NCBI RefSeq assembly: GCF_027923845.1
Contig: NZ_AP026933.1
Coordinates: 1,302,001-1,366,000, forward strand
Length of the DNA: 64,000 bases
Direction: 5' to 3'
From: Spiroplasma ixodetis
GTDB lineage: Bacteria > Bacillota_I > Bacilli_A > Mycoplasmatales > VBWQ01
The notes under the pieces are model-generated. The model searched no databases, had not been told where the DNA came from, and saw only the letters and a list, made by a program, of their open reading frames with translations. The translations under genes were made by a program, and so were the position numbers. Below are positions 43,109 to 53,475 of the stretch, one piece after another. Position 1 is the first letter of the stretch; each line of letters starts with the position of its first letter.

Positions 43109-44047
43109 CGGACTTCTCCCCACATGTACTTGTGGAGGGAATAATGAAACTGAATGAATTCAACAATGCTTTTCAAACTGAACAGCAATGTCTTGCATAT
43201 ATAGCAAATTTGAAAGAAAACAAATGTATTAGGTGTTTTAGTTTTAATTTGAATACTTCTGATTTAAAAAGAATGAGATGTTTAAAATGTAATCAAACAT
43301 TTAGCATTCTCACAGGCACCATATTTTCAAGGTCACAAACATCTTTAACATCTTGGTTTTATCTTATCTTTAGATGAATAAACACCAAACATGGAATTCC
43401 ATCAACAGATATTGCAAAAGAATTGGGAGTGACTTTGAAAACTGCTTGAAGAATGACTCATAAAATCAGAACACGTATTGCAAAACAAAAACCTCAATTT
43501 ATTGTTGAAGGTACAGTGCAAATTGATGAAATGTATCTTTCACATATGGGTTTTAAAAAACAAGGAAGATCCTTGGTGAATAAAACCTTGATTGTTGGCA
43601 TTTATCAAAAAACAACCAATAATTTAATTGTGAAAGTATTGAAAAACGCAAAGAGTAAAAATCTTTTGCAGTTTGCAAAAAACCACATTTCTTCAAAATG
43701 TCTTGTATATACTGATTCTTGAAAAGGATATTGCGATTTTAAATCAGTTTTCACTAAGCATGAAACAGTTAACCATCAAGATGGCTATGTTTCAAAAACT
43801 GGTGTAAATACCAACCAAATTGAGTCAGTATGAAAACATATACGAAGAACATTTAAAACACATATCAAAGTTGCAAAACATCATATTCATTTATATGCAA
43901 AAGAAGCTGCATATAAATTCAATAACATACCTAGTTTTGAAACTGTAATTCTATGTTTGATTTAAAAATATGGGGAGAAGTCCGTAGATAGGCTTTTCTC
44001 AGCATTTATGTGATAAAATTAAAATAGTACATAAAGGGAGAAAAGCC
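43109..44047 (+). mobile_element. IS1595-family element, copy 8 (complete, mosaic)
   Basis: 939 bp with a perfect 8-bp target duplication 'ttacagaa' (43101-43108, 44048-44055). The first two thirds match subtype 2 (copy 6). From about 43795 to 43950 the sequence switches to subtype 1, pointing to gene conversion. Confidence 0.95.
43144..43965 (+). CDS. IS1595-family transposase (mosaic)
   Basis: Intact 273-residue zinc-ribbon DDE transposase. Subtype-2 N-terminus and catalytic D residues, with a subtype-1-like stretch around 'KTGVNTNQIESVWKH'. ATG after GGAGGGA. Confidence 0.92.
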
Positions 44048-44171
44048 TTACAGAATATATACTAAATTTAAATGAAGAACGTAAAAAAGAAAAAATGAAC
44101 ATTAAAGAAATTGAAGAAAAAGCAAAATTGTAAAGGTAAGTGCAACTAAATTATTTTTCTATTCAAATATT

Positions 44172-45546
44172 GGAAATGTTTAGTAATCTGTGTAACTTAC
44201 AAAAATAACTATGTTTAATTAATTCTAGTAAATATAATTAAATGACTAGAAAGAGTGAGTTACAGATGGCTAAAAAAGATAACTTTAATAATAATGATCC
44301 AATATCAAAAGCAGTAGATTTATTACTAGAAAATACTGAAGATTTAACAACAGTTTTTAAACCTGGCGGTTTATATAAAGAATTAACAAAAAGATTAGTT
44401 GAAAAAATGTTGAATTCTGAAATGCAAAATTATTTAGGATATGAAAAAAATCAACATAGTACTACTGAAAATGCTCGTAATGGTACAAGTTCAAAAAAAT
44501 TAATAACTCAACAAGGTAAAATTGAAATTGATGTACCAAGAGATCGCAATAGTAATTTTACTCCTGTAATAGTTCCTAAAAGGCAAAGAAGATTTGATGG
44601 TTTTGATCAACAAGTTCTTTCCTTGTATGCAAAAGGAATGACATTATCTGACATTAGAATGCAGTTGCAAGAGTTATATCATGGTGCTGATATTAGTGAA
44701 AGTGTTATTAGTCAAATTACTGATGATGTTATTGATGATGTTAAAGCATGACAAAATCGACCATTAGAAAGTATTTATCCTATTGTTTATTTTGATTGTA
44801 TAGTAGTTAAAGTACGACAAGATAAACGGATTATTAACAAATCAGTTTATATAGCATTAGGAGTTGATTTAGAAGGCAAAAAAGATGTTTTAGGATTATG
44901 AATTAGTGAAAATGAAGGTTCTAAGTTTTGATTATCTAATTTCACAGAAATGAAAAATCGTGGCTTAAATGATATTCTTATTGCTTGTAGTGATAATTTA
45001 ACAGGCATGTCAGAAGCAATACAATCAGTTTATCCTAAAACAGAACATCAATTATGCATTGTTCATCAAATTAGAAATAGTTTAAAATATGTTTCATACA
45101 AACATCGAAAAGGTCTAGTTGCAGATTTAAAACCAATTTATAGTGCATGTAGTGAAGAACAAGCAATGCAAGCTTTAGAATCGTTTGAAAGTAAATGAAA
45201 TAAACAATATCCTCAAATTACTAAATCTTGATATAAAAATTGAGATAATTTAATGGTTTTTATTAGTTATCCAGTAGAAATCAAAAGAGTGATTTATACT
45301 ACAAATGCTATTGAATCTGTTAATAGTCAATTACGAAAAATCATCAGAAATAAAAAAGTTTTTCCTAATGATATGGCAGTTTTCAAAATATTTTACTTGG
45401 CAATTGAAAATATAACAAAAAAATGAACATTGCCTATTCAAAATTGAAATACAGCAATTGCTCATTTTATGATAAAATTTGAAGACAGAATTAATCTAAA
45501 TTAGTAACTTTGTAAAACAAAGATACACAGATTATTAAAAAGCCTC
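44172..45546 (+). mobile_element. IS256-family element, copy d (complete)
   Basis: 1375 bp with a perfect 8-bp target duplication 'caaatatt' (44164-44171, 45547-45554). Imperfect inverted repeats share 'aataatctgtgta' / 'agtaatctgtgta'. This is the reference copy for the family here. Confidence 0.96.
44242..45504 (+). CDS. IS256-family (mutator-type) transposase
   Basis: Intact, 420 residues with eleven or so TGA-encoded Trp. DDE triad about D185 ('YFDCIVVK'), D251 ('CSDNLTG') and E358 ('NAIESVNSQL'), plus 'CIVHQIRNSLKYV'. An internal ATG at codon 9 (MAKKDN) is an alternative start, as no strong ribosome-binding site favours either. Confidence 0.94.
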
Positions 45547-46596
45547 CAAATATTCGATTGGTAAAAGATAATTTAGTATTTTTCTGGGTCTTTGGTTTAA
45601 AGACAATATAAATTTATGAACTTCATTTTTATTAGTTTTTGAAAAAATAAATTTTTTAGGAAATTTTTCTCTAATTAAACCATTAGTATTTTCATTAGTA
45701 CCTCTTTGTCAAGGTGAATATGGATTTGCAAAATAAATTTTCACATCTAACTTTTTTTCAAGTTGTTGTCAATTTGCAAATTCTTTACCACGATCAAAAG
45801 TAATAGTTTTAACAATATTTTTAGGAAGAATTGATAAATAATGAATGATATTTTTATTAATAACTTTAGTAGTTTTGTTTTTAACTAACATTGCTAAAGT
45901 AAATCGTGATACTCTTTCAACTAAAGTTATTAAACATGATTTACTTTTACCTCTTGATGATACTATAGTATCTCCTTCTCAATGACCAAGAGTTATGCGA
46001 TCATTAACATTATTATCTCGTTCTTTAATTGATTTACCATTAAATTTACCACGATTTTCTTGAGATCTTCGTTTTTTACCTTTTCTTCTTAAATTTTTAC
46101 TAGTAACTTTATCAAATAATCCAGAATAAATTCAATTGTAAATTGTTTTAAAGCTGATAGCTCATTGTTTATGAAAATTTTTAATTCTGCCATAAATTTG
46201 TTCAGGTGATCAGCCCAATAATAGTTTTTGTTGTATATATTTGACTAAATCTTTATATTTAAACTTATGAAAAATAATATGTGATTTTTTTCTATTTACA
46301 GCTTTATTTTGTGCAATTAATGAAAAATAATGATCATTATCTTTATTTCTATTAACTTCTCGAATAATAGTACTAATACTTCGATTAAGATTTTTAGCTA
46401 TTTCACTAATTTTAACTTTAAATTTCAATTGATTCTCAATATAAATTCTTTCATCTATCCCAATATGTTTATAACTCATATAAAAACTCCTTACTTTTTC
46501 TAAACTAAATTTAGCATTATGAAATTTTTATATGAGAATTTTTTGCAATTTTATTTACTTGCACTTACAAGTATAATTCAGCATTATATAAAAAAT

Positions 46597-46637
46597 GTTA
46601 AAAAAGAAAAAAACCTTTAATGAAAAACATAAAGGTT
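46597..46637 (-). terminator. Terminator of the tRNA cluster
   Basis: Stem 'aaccttta' / 'taaaggtt' with a 10-base loop, followed on the minus strand by a long T-rich tract, 15 bases beyond the tRNA-Leu 3' end. Confidence 0.7.
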
Positions 46638-46651
46638 AACAAAATAATGTA

Positions 46652-46736
46652 TGGTGCGGAACAAGGGACTTGAACCCTCATGCCTTTCGGCGCCAGAGCC
46701 TAAATCTGGTGCGTCTGCCAGTTTCGCCAATTCCGC
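46652..46736 (-). tRNA. tRNA-Leu (UAG)
   Basis: 85 nt including an encoded CCA. The acceptor stem GCGGAA pairs with TTCCGC. The anticodon loop TTTAGGC is closed by CCAGA/TCTGG, giving anticodon TAG. A long variable arm confirms a class II tRNA. Confidence 0.95.
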
Positions 46737-46740
46737 ATTT

Positions 46741-46816
46741 TGGTGTCCCGTATAGGCCTCGAACCTATAACCCTCAGATTAAGAGTCTGATGCTCTGCCA
46801 ATTGAGCTAACGAGAC
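46741..46816 (-). tRNA. tRNA-Lys (CUU)
   Basis: 76 nt with encoded CCA. Anticodon loop CTCTTAA on a TCAGA/TCTGA stem gives CTT. Canonical D-loop 'AGCTCAATTGGCAGAGC' and T-loop 'GGTTCGAGGCC'. Confidence 0.95.
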
Positions 46817-46872
46817 ATCTAGGGGAATAAAAAACAAGTAATTATAATACTTGCAGTCTAAATATTAATTAA

Positions 46873-46947
46873 TGGTGACTCGTACGGGGATCGAACCCGT
46901 AATGTAGGAATGAAAATCCTATGTGTTTACCAATTCACCAACGAGCC
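46873..46947 (-). tRNA. tRNA-Glu (UUC)
   Basis: 75 nt with encoded CCA. Anticodon loop TTTTCAT on a TAGGA/TCCTA stem gives TTC. T-loop 'GGGTTCGATCCC'. Confidence 0.95.
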
Positions 46948-46971
46948 GTAGAAAACAAGAGTTTAGAATAA

Positions 46972-47046
46972 TGGCGCCCAGTATAGGATTTGAACCTATG
47001 ACACTTCGATTAACAGTCGAATGCTCTGCCGCTGAGCTAACCGGGC
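46972..47046 (-). tRNA. tRNA-Asn (GUU)
   Basis: 75 nt with encoded CCA. Anticodon loop CTGTTAA on a TTCGA/TCGAA stem gives GTT. First gene of the four-tRNA transcript. Confidence 0.95.
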
Positions 47047-47064
47047 ATTTACTAAACCTTAATT

Positions 47065-47093
47065 ATTATATTGAAGAAAAGTATAATTTGCAA
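47065..47093 (-). promoter_or_regulatory. Promoter of the tRNA cluster
   Basis: On the minus strand TTGCAA and TATAAT are separated by exactly 17 bases. The -10 box ends about 18 bases before tRNA-Asn. A good match to a SigA promoter. Confidence 0.7.
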
Positions 47094-47291
47094 TAACTAA
47101 TAAAGTTTTTTTTATTTTTTTCTTGATTACGGCAATGTATATGCTTTATTAATCATTTTTTTAAATTAAATATAATAATAACTTAAGTATTATTTGTAAT
47201 AATGAATACTATTAATTGTAAAAATAATTAGAAAGAAGTAAACATAGAAATCATGTAGAATTACATTATCAATATAAAGGGGTTTTAATTT

Positions 47292-48451
47292 ATGAAGTTA
47301 TTATTAGCAACATTAAGTTTTTTAACATTTGGAACAACTGTAGGAACTTTTGGAAATGTATTAAGTACGAATCTAAGCAAAATAAATAATAGTATTAAAG
47401 AAACTTATACTATAATTCCTAATTCATTTAGTTTGAAAAGTGAATTAAGAAAAGAAAAAATGAATACTGATAATATTGATGTTGATATGTTAGATGCAAT
47501 GACAAAGGCTATTATTCGTTATATGCCAGATACAACAGATTTACCTTTTTTAGTTAAAGAGGTTAATTTGCTTTGACTAAGTAATGATATTAGTCAAATA
47601 ATAACTAAAAAAGCATTGCCTTATAGTAAAAGTTTTGAAAAAAACGGAATAGTTGATAAAGATTTAATTTTAGAAGCAATTAATATTATGAATGGTACTA
47701 AGTTTTCTAATAATGATTTAGATGTACTAATTAATCAAGATAATAAAAATATTTCTTTAATAGCAAAAAAGTAATAGTCACTTTCAAGGGAAAATAGATA
47801 TTTTAAATAAGCCAGTAGAATTTTCGGATATTTTTTATGAACAAAATCTTGGAAAAATTTATTTTAATACTGATATGTATGAAAAAAGCACATTCTTACA
47901 TCCAACAAGTCAATTTGGGAGATTTGCAACAGTTATGGAATATTTAGGAAATCGTAATAAATTAATAAAATTTTATGAAAATGAGATTACATTTGTTTTA
48001 ACTAGTTCAGCATTAAAAATATATGAGTTAAGTTTTCCCAATTTTAATAATGAAGGAAAGATTGAATTTAGTTTTGCAATTGAAAATATTATGAATTATT
48101 CATCATTTAAAGCAAACTTTTTACCATTACCAACAGAAAATAATCGAGTTTTTATTAACTACCAAGGTAAACAACCAAAAAATGATGAAGAAATTGATAT
48201 TAAGTTAGAAGGATTATATACAGAAAATAATAAAAATAAATTATTTTATGATGTTGTAGTAAAAACACTTGGTAAAAAATTTGCTGATAAGTATAATTTT
48301 ATATAATGAATTTCTTATTGAGGGTTTTAATAAAAAATTAAAAACTGCAAAAATAACTCCTAAACCAGGATCAAAAATATTTGCTTTTTCAACAAAAGTA
48401 TCAGAAAGTTATACAGAAGTCCCTTATTATAAGTTAAATATTTCATGATAA
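47292..48451 (+). pseudogene. Secreted/surface protein of unknown function, two frameshifts
   Basis: N-terminal signal-like segment ('MKLLLATLSFLTFGTTVGTFG') without a lipobox Cys. A long Asn/Lys/Glu-rich body follows, with no recognised domain ('FLVKEVNLLWLSNDISQII', 'RFATVMEYLGNRNKLIKFYE', 'SFPNFNNEGKIEFSFAIENI', 'TPKPGSKIFAFSTKVSESY'). One extra A near 47770 and one extra base near 48300 break it into three frames that otherwise read on smoothly. AAAGGGG precedes the ATG. It lies 58 bases before the lipoprotein metalloprotease gene and may be a partner in the same transcript. Confidence 0.6.
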
Positions 48452-48509
48452 CATAATTAAATTAATATAAATCCCTAATTATTTAAATATAGATTCAGGA
48501 GATAAAGTT

Positions 48510-49670
48510 ATGAGAAAAATAATTAGATTTTTTTTAAATTATATTTTGGTTAGTGCAACAACAATAAATGTTATTGCTTGTAGGTGAGGTTGTACTAATA
48601 ATGATTATGATTTTGCTGATGAAAATGAGCAAGATATTTCTGGTAATTATATTGTTCCTGATATCAATAAGAGAATTAATAAAGTAGTAAGTGATCGCAT
48701 AAATTTTTTTGAAGGCGAAGATGTGGCTAGTTTAAAACAATGATATTTAAAAAATTCGCAAAATTGATTTAGTAAAACTAGTAAAAAATTAAACTTTGTT
48801 ACTAATTTAGAAGAAAAAATTCAATATCAGGCAAAAAAAGAGTCGATTAATGAATTTAACTTGTTAGCAAATAATAAGAGTAATTTTACAGACTTTTCTG
48901 ATTTACAAAATCAAATTAATACTACTAATCTTGGCAAAACTTATACAAATGTTAATTGGGATACATTAATTAATTCATCTACAATAAATGCTACTGAAAA
49001 AGCAGAGATAAAAGATAAATTAGTTCGATTTTATAATATATTTGCACAAATTTATGGCAAAAAAAATGTTCTTAAACTTTTATATCGAGTAGCTAAAATT
49101 AATAAAAATGGTTTATTTGGCTTTGTTAAATCTGGTTATGTTTATGATTCACAATTTCAAAATTATTCATTAGTTCAAGTTATGGCAATAAATCCAAATT
49201 CTCTTAGTAAAAGAACTCAATATTGGCAATATGTTAGTGGTTATAAAGCTTCAAAAAGTATTATTAGAACAATTGTTCATGAATATGGTCATGCTTTAGG
49301 TTCTTTTATTCGTTTAAATTTTCAAGGAAAACAAAGAATAAATTCACTTGCAGATAATGATCCTAGTAAATGATGAAATAATTATTTTAATTCATCTTAT
49401 TTATTAAAAGATAATCTAGAAAAAGGAGAAATAACTGATGAAACTAATTATATGATTTCATCATTAGCAAATGGTACAAAAATTAACGATCCAATTTATC
49501 AAAAGCTTTTAGCATATGGTATTGTGAGAAGTGAATATGGCCGAGAATCACATTTTGATTTATTTGCCGAAGCCTTTGATCAGTGAATAGATACTGAAGA
49601 AAGTCAACGTAATATTGCATGAGAAAAATTAGATAATTTTTTTAGAATTGATTTGCCTAAAAAATTATAA
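48510..49670 (+). CDS. Putative lipoprotein zinc metalloprotease
   Basis: 386 residues, intact. Signal peptide with lipobox ('TTINVIAC', Cys about residue 24) predicts a membrane-anchored, outward-facing lipoprotein. The metalloprotease motif 'IVHEYGHALGSF' (HExxH) lies near residue 257. A second conserved-looking segment 'YGRESHFDLFAEAFDQW' about 90 residues later could supply the third zinc ligand, as in lethal-factor-like (ATLF) gluzincins. Spiroplasma lives on or in host cells, so a surface protease could act on host or bacterial proteins. Substrate unknown. The family assignment rests on motifs only. Confidence 0.7.
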
Positions 49671-50014
49671 AAAAAATATGAATTGGAGGCTTTTTAATAA
49701 TCTGTGTATCTTTGTTTTACAAAGTTACTAATTTAGATTAATTCTGTCTTCAAATTTTATCATAAAATGAGCAATTGCTGTATTTCAATTTTGAATAGGC
49801 AATGTTCATTTTTTTGTTATATTTTCAATTGCCAAGTAAAATATTTTGAAAACTGCCATATCATTAGGAAAAACTTTTTTATTTCTGATGATTTTTCGTA
49901 ATTGACTATTAACAGATTCAATAGCATTTGTAGTATAAATCACTCTTTTGATTTCTACTGGATAACTAATAAAAACCATTAAATTATCTCAATTTTTATA
50001 TCAAGATTTAGTAA

Positions 50015-50955
50015 GGCTTTTCTCCCTTTATGTACTATTTTTAAATCTTATCACATAAATGCTGAGAAAAGCCTATCTACGAACTTCTCCCCACATTTTT
50101 AAATAAAACATAGCATTACAGTTTCAAAACTAGGTATGTTATTGAATTTATATGCAGCTTCTTTTGCATATAAATGAATATGATGTTTTGCAACTTTGAT
50201 ATGTGTTTTAAATGTTCTTCGTATATGTTTTCATACTGACTCAATTTGGTTGGTATTTACACCAGTTTTTGAAACATAGCCATCTTGATGGTTAACTGTT
50301 TCATGCTTAGTGAAAACCGATTTCAAATCGCGATATCCTTTTCAAAAATCAGTATGTACAACACACTTTGAAGAAATGTGGTTTATTGCAAACTGCAAAA
50401 GATTTTTACTGTTTGCGTTTTTCAATACTTTCACAATCAGATTGTTGGTTGTTTTTTCATAAATACCAACAATCAAGTTTTTATTCAACAAGGATCTTCC
50501 TTGTTTTTTAAACCCCATATGTGAAAGATACATTTCATCCATTTGCACTATGCCTTCAACAATGAATTGAGGTTTTTGTTTAGCAATGGCACTTCGGATT
50601 TTATGACCCATTCTTCAAGCTGTTTTCAAGGTCACTCCCAATTCTTTTGCAACATCAGTTGATGGAATTCCATGTTTGGTGTTTATTCATCTAAAAATGA
50701 GATAAAACCAAGATATTAAAGGTGTTTGTGACTTTGAAAATATAGTGCCCGTGAGAATACTGAATGTTTGATGACATTTCAAACATCTCATTCTTCTTAA
50801 ATTAGAAGTATTCAAATTAAAACTAGAACACCTACTACATTTGATTTGTTTCAAACTTGCTATATATGCAAGACATTGTTTTTCAGTTTGAAAAGTATTA
50901 TTGAACTCATTCAATTTCATTGTTTCCTCCACAAGTACATGTGGGGAGAAGTTCG
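50015..50955 (-). mobile_element. IS1595-family element, copy 9 (complete)
   Basis: 941 bp with a perfect 8-bp target duplication 'tttagtaa' (50007-50014, 50956-50963) inside IS256 copy e. Confidence 0.96.
50099..50920 (-). CDS. IS1595-family transposase
   Basis: Intact 273-residue subtype-1 transposase with all zinc and catalytic residues. One Thr-to-Asn change in 'SLLNKNLIVG'. Confidence 0.92.
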
Positions 50956-52026
50956 TTTAGTAATTTGAGGATATTGTTTATTTCATTTACTTTCAAACGA
51001 TTCTAAAGCTTGCATTGCTTGTTCTTCACTACATGCACTATAAATTGGTTTTAAATCTGCAACTAGACCTTTTCGATGTTTGTATGAAACATATTTTAAA
51101 ATATTTCTAATTTGATGAACAATGCATAATTGATGTTCTGTTTTAGGATAAACTGATTGTATTGCTTCTGACATGCCTGTTAAATTATCACTATAAGCAA
51201 TAAGAATATCATTTAAGCCACGATTTTTCATTTCTGTGAAATTAGATAATCAAAACTTAGAACCTTCATTTTCACTAATTCATAATCCTAAAACATCTTT
51301 TTTGCCTTCTAAATCAACTCCTAATGCTATATAAACTGATTTGTTAATAATCCGTTTATCTTGTCGTACTTTAACTACTATACAATCAAAATAAACAATA
51401 GGATAAATACTTTCTAATGGTCGATTTTGTCATGCTTTAACATCATCAATAACATCATCAGTAATTTGACTAATAACACTTTCACTAATATCAGCACCAT
51501 GATATAACTCTTGCAACTGCATTCTAATGTCAGATAATGTCATTCCTTTTGCATACAAGGAAAGAACTTGTTGATCAAAACCATCAAATCTTCTTTGCCT
51601 TTTAGGAACTATTACAGGAGTAAAATTACTATTGCGATCTCTTGGTACATCAATTTCAATTTTACCTTGTTGAGTTATTAATTTTTTTGAACTTGTACCA
51701 TTACGAGCATTTTCAGTAGTACTATTTTGATTTTTTTCATATCCTAAATAATTTTGCATTTCAGAATTCAACATTTTTTCAACTAATCTTTTTGTTAATT
51801 CTTTATATAAACCGCCAGGTTTAAAAACTGTTGTTAAATCTTCAGTATTTTCTAGTAATAAATCTACTGCTTTTGATATTGGATCATTATTATTAAAGTT
51901 ATCTTTTTTAGCCATCTGTAACTCACTCTTTCTAGTCATTTAATTATATTTACTAGAATTAATTAAACATAGTTATTTTTGTAAGTTACACAGATTACTA
52001 AACATTTCCTAAAAAATTGATTGAAA

Positions 52027-53475
52027 CTAATTATAGTTTTCAATCAATTTTTTTAATATTTCTTTAGAAACTTGTGGATTTGCTTGTCCTTTAGTTAGTT
52101 TCATTAATTGACCCATAAAAAATTTTAATGCTTTTTCTGGATTGACTTTATAAATAGTAATCATGTTTTCATTTGCTTTTAAAATTGTGATTAATATTTT
52201 TTCTAAATCATTACTATCACTTACTAAAGTAATACCTAATGTTCTAATAAGATCGGTAGGGCTTTTTTCACTATTAATCATAATTGCATTTAATAACTGT
52301 TTACTTTGTTTATCATTAATTTTTTGCTCATAAACTAGACTAACTAATTGTGATAGATTATTAGCAGTAAGTTCGCTGTTTTTAATAGTAGTGTTATTAA
52401 TATTACAATAAGCTTGCACAGGACCTACTAAATAATTAAACGTAGGTAATATTAAATTATTAATGGCAACTGTTTGTTCAAAAATAGTTAATATTTCTAC
52501 TTTGTCAATTAATAAATTAATATCTTTTATTGGTAAATTGTATTGTTTTTTTAATCTTTCCATTATTTGTTTAGGCAATTCAGGAGGATTTTTAGCAATC
52601 ATTTTGATTCATTTTTCGTCTAGTTGAATTGGAAAAATATTTGGTTCAGGAAAGTATTTATAATCAATTTTATTTTCTTTGCTACGCATGCTAATGGTTT
52701 TATTAGTTTTTTCATCAAATCTTCTAGTTTCAAGATTAATTTTTTGTTTTTTATTTAAAATATTAGTTTGACGATTAATTTCATCATTTATTGCTAAAGT
52801 AATATTATGTGTAGAATTTAAATTTTTAATTTCAACTTTGGTACCTAAAGTATCACTACCATGTGGTTTTAATGATATATTAATATCGCATCGTAATGAA
52901 CCTTCATTCATTTTAGCATCACTAACTTGTAAATGAATTAATAATTGACGTAGAGTATTAATATATGCTACTACTTGTTCGCTTGTGTTAAAAATTGGTT
53001 TAGTAACAATTTCTAATAAGGGAATTCCTGCTCGATTATAGTCTAGTAATGTTTTTTTATTATTATGAATTTGTTTTGCTGTGTCTTCTTCAATATGTAA
53101 GCGTTCAAAGCTAACAATAAATCCTTCATTATTTACAACTATTGGTAATTCACCGTTTGTACCAATTGGATGAAAAAATTGTGTGATTTGATAACCTTTA
53201 GGTAAATCGGGATAAAAATAACTTTTTCGATCAAAACGTAATAGTGGATCAATATTCATTTTTAAAGCAGTACATGTTTGAATTGCCATTATAATAACAG
53301 CTTGATTAACTGTTGGTAATGTTCCTGGATAGCCACAATCAATGGCATTAATTTGAGTATTTGGTTTTTGACCAAAAGTATTGGCGGCGTTGGAAAAACA
53401 TTTAGTTTTAGTTTTTAATTCACAGTGGATTTCAATACCCATTACAACATCATATTTATTATTCATGATCATCAC
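52027..53475 (-). CDS. gatB: Asp/Glu-tRNA amidotransferase subunit B
   Basis: 482 residues; with GatA and GatC converts Glu-tRNA-Gln to Gln-tRNA-Gln. GatB motifs: 'VVMGIEIHCELKTKTKCFS', 'YPGTLPTVN', 'DRKSYFYPDLPKGYQITQFF', 'RLHIEEDTAKQ', 'YNRAGIPLLEIVTKP', 'GSLRCDINISL', 'EIKNLNS', 'RSKENKIDYKYFPEPN'. The tRNA-binding GatB/YqeY domain is at the C-terminus ('QLMKLTKGQANPQVSKEIL'). The start overlaps the gatA end. ATG at 53466 (MNNKYD) is an equally good start. Open, with one TGA Trp. Confidence 0.95.

Larger units (their letters stand above)
42846..44121 (+). pseudogene. Orphan coding fragment split by IS1595
   Basis: An open frame ('FETIILDNDTKVNEENL', 'FETFEEKPLQDNENKQESK', 'FPNIAQIIKNSKNTGIKIL') is interrupted by IS1595 copy 8 within 'GITE'. 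It then resumes exactly in frame after the duplication: 'YILNLNEERKKEKMNIKEIEEK'. Both outer edges are IS30 ends, so neither the start nor the end of the gene remains. It is acidic and Lys-rich with one hydrophobic patch. Not recognised; it could be an accessory or phage-derived protein. Confidence 0.45.
44146..46479 (-). pseudogene. IS30 transposase interrupted near its C-terminus by IS256
   Basis: Carries the in-frame seven-A allele (near 45758). Only the final residues after the catalytic core, 'YLNRKII', are displaced by the IS256. With another stop supplied by the insertion the protein could still be nearly full length and might remain active. Confidence 0.8.
44122..46582 (-). mobile_element. 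IS30-family element, copy H, split by IS256
   Basis: Ends 'gcaaaattg' at 44122 and 'aattcagc' at 46582. IS256 copy d (44172-45546) was inserted in the last 9 codons of its transposase gene with an 8-bp duplication. No duplication at the IS30 borders. Confidence 0.94.
49728..51939 (-). pseudogene. IS256 transposase interrupted by IS1595
   Basis: In frame throughout (both poly-A runs have full length) but split after 'PQITK' by IS1595 copy 9. This removes the catalytic Glu from the main part. Small differences from copy d include Tyr for Cys before 'SDNLTG'. Confidence 0.9.
49686..52009 (-). mobile_element. IS256-family element, copy e, split by IS1595
   Basis: Outer length less the 949-bp insertion is 1375 bp, exactly the size of copy d. 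The ends 'gaggctttttaataatc' and 'gattactaaacatttcc' are intact. No target duplication is apparent. It lies between the metalloprotease and gatB, 18 bases past the gatB stop. Confidence 0.94.

Noticed and set aside
46817..46872. Possible extra promoter or tRNA between tRNA-Glu and tRNA-Lys
   Set aside because: The 'caagta...tacttg' dyad is too short for a tRNA and no -35/-10 pair with correct spacing was found.
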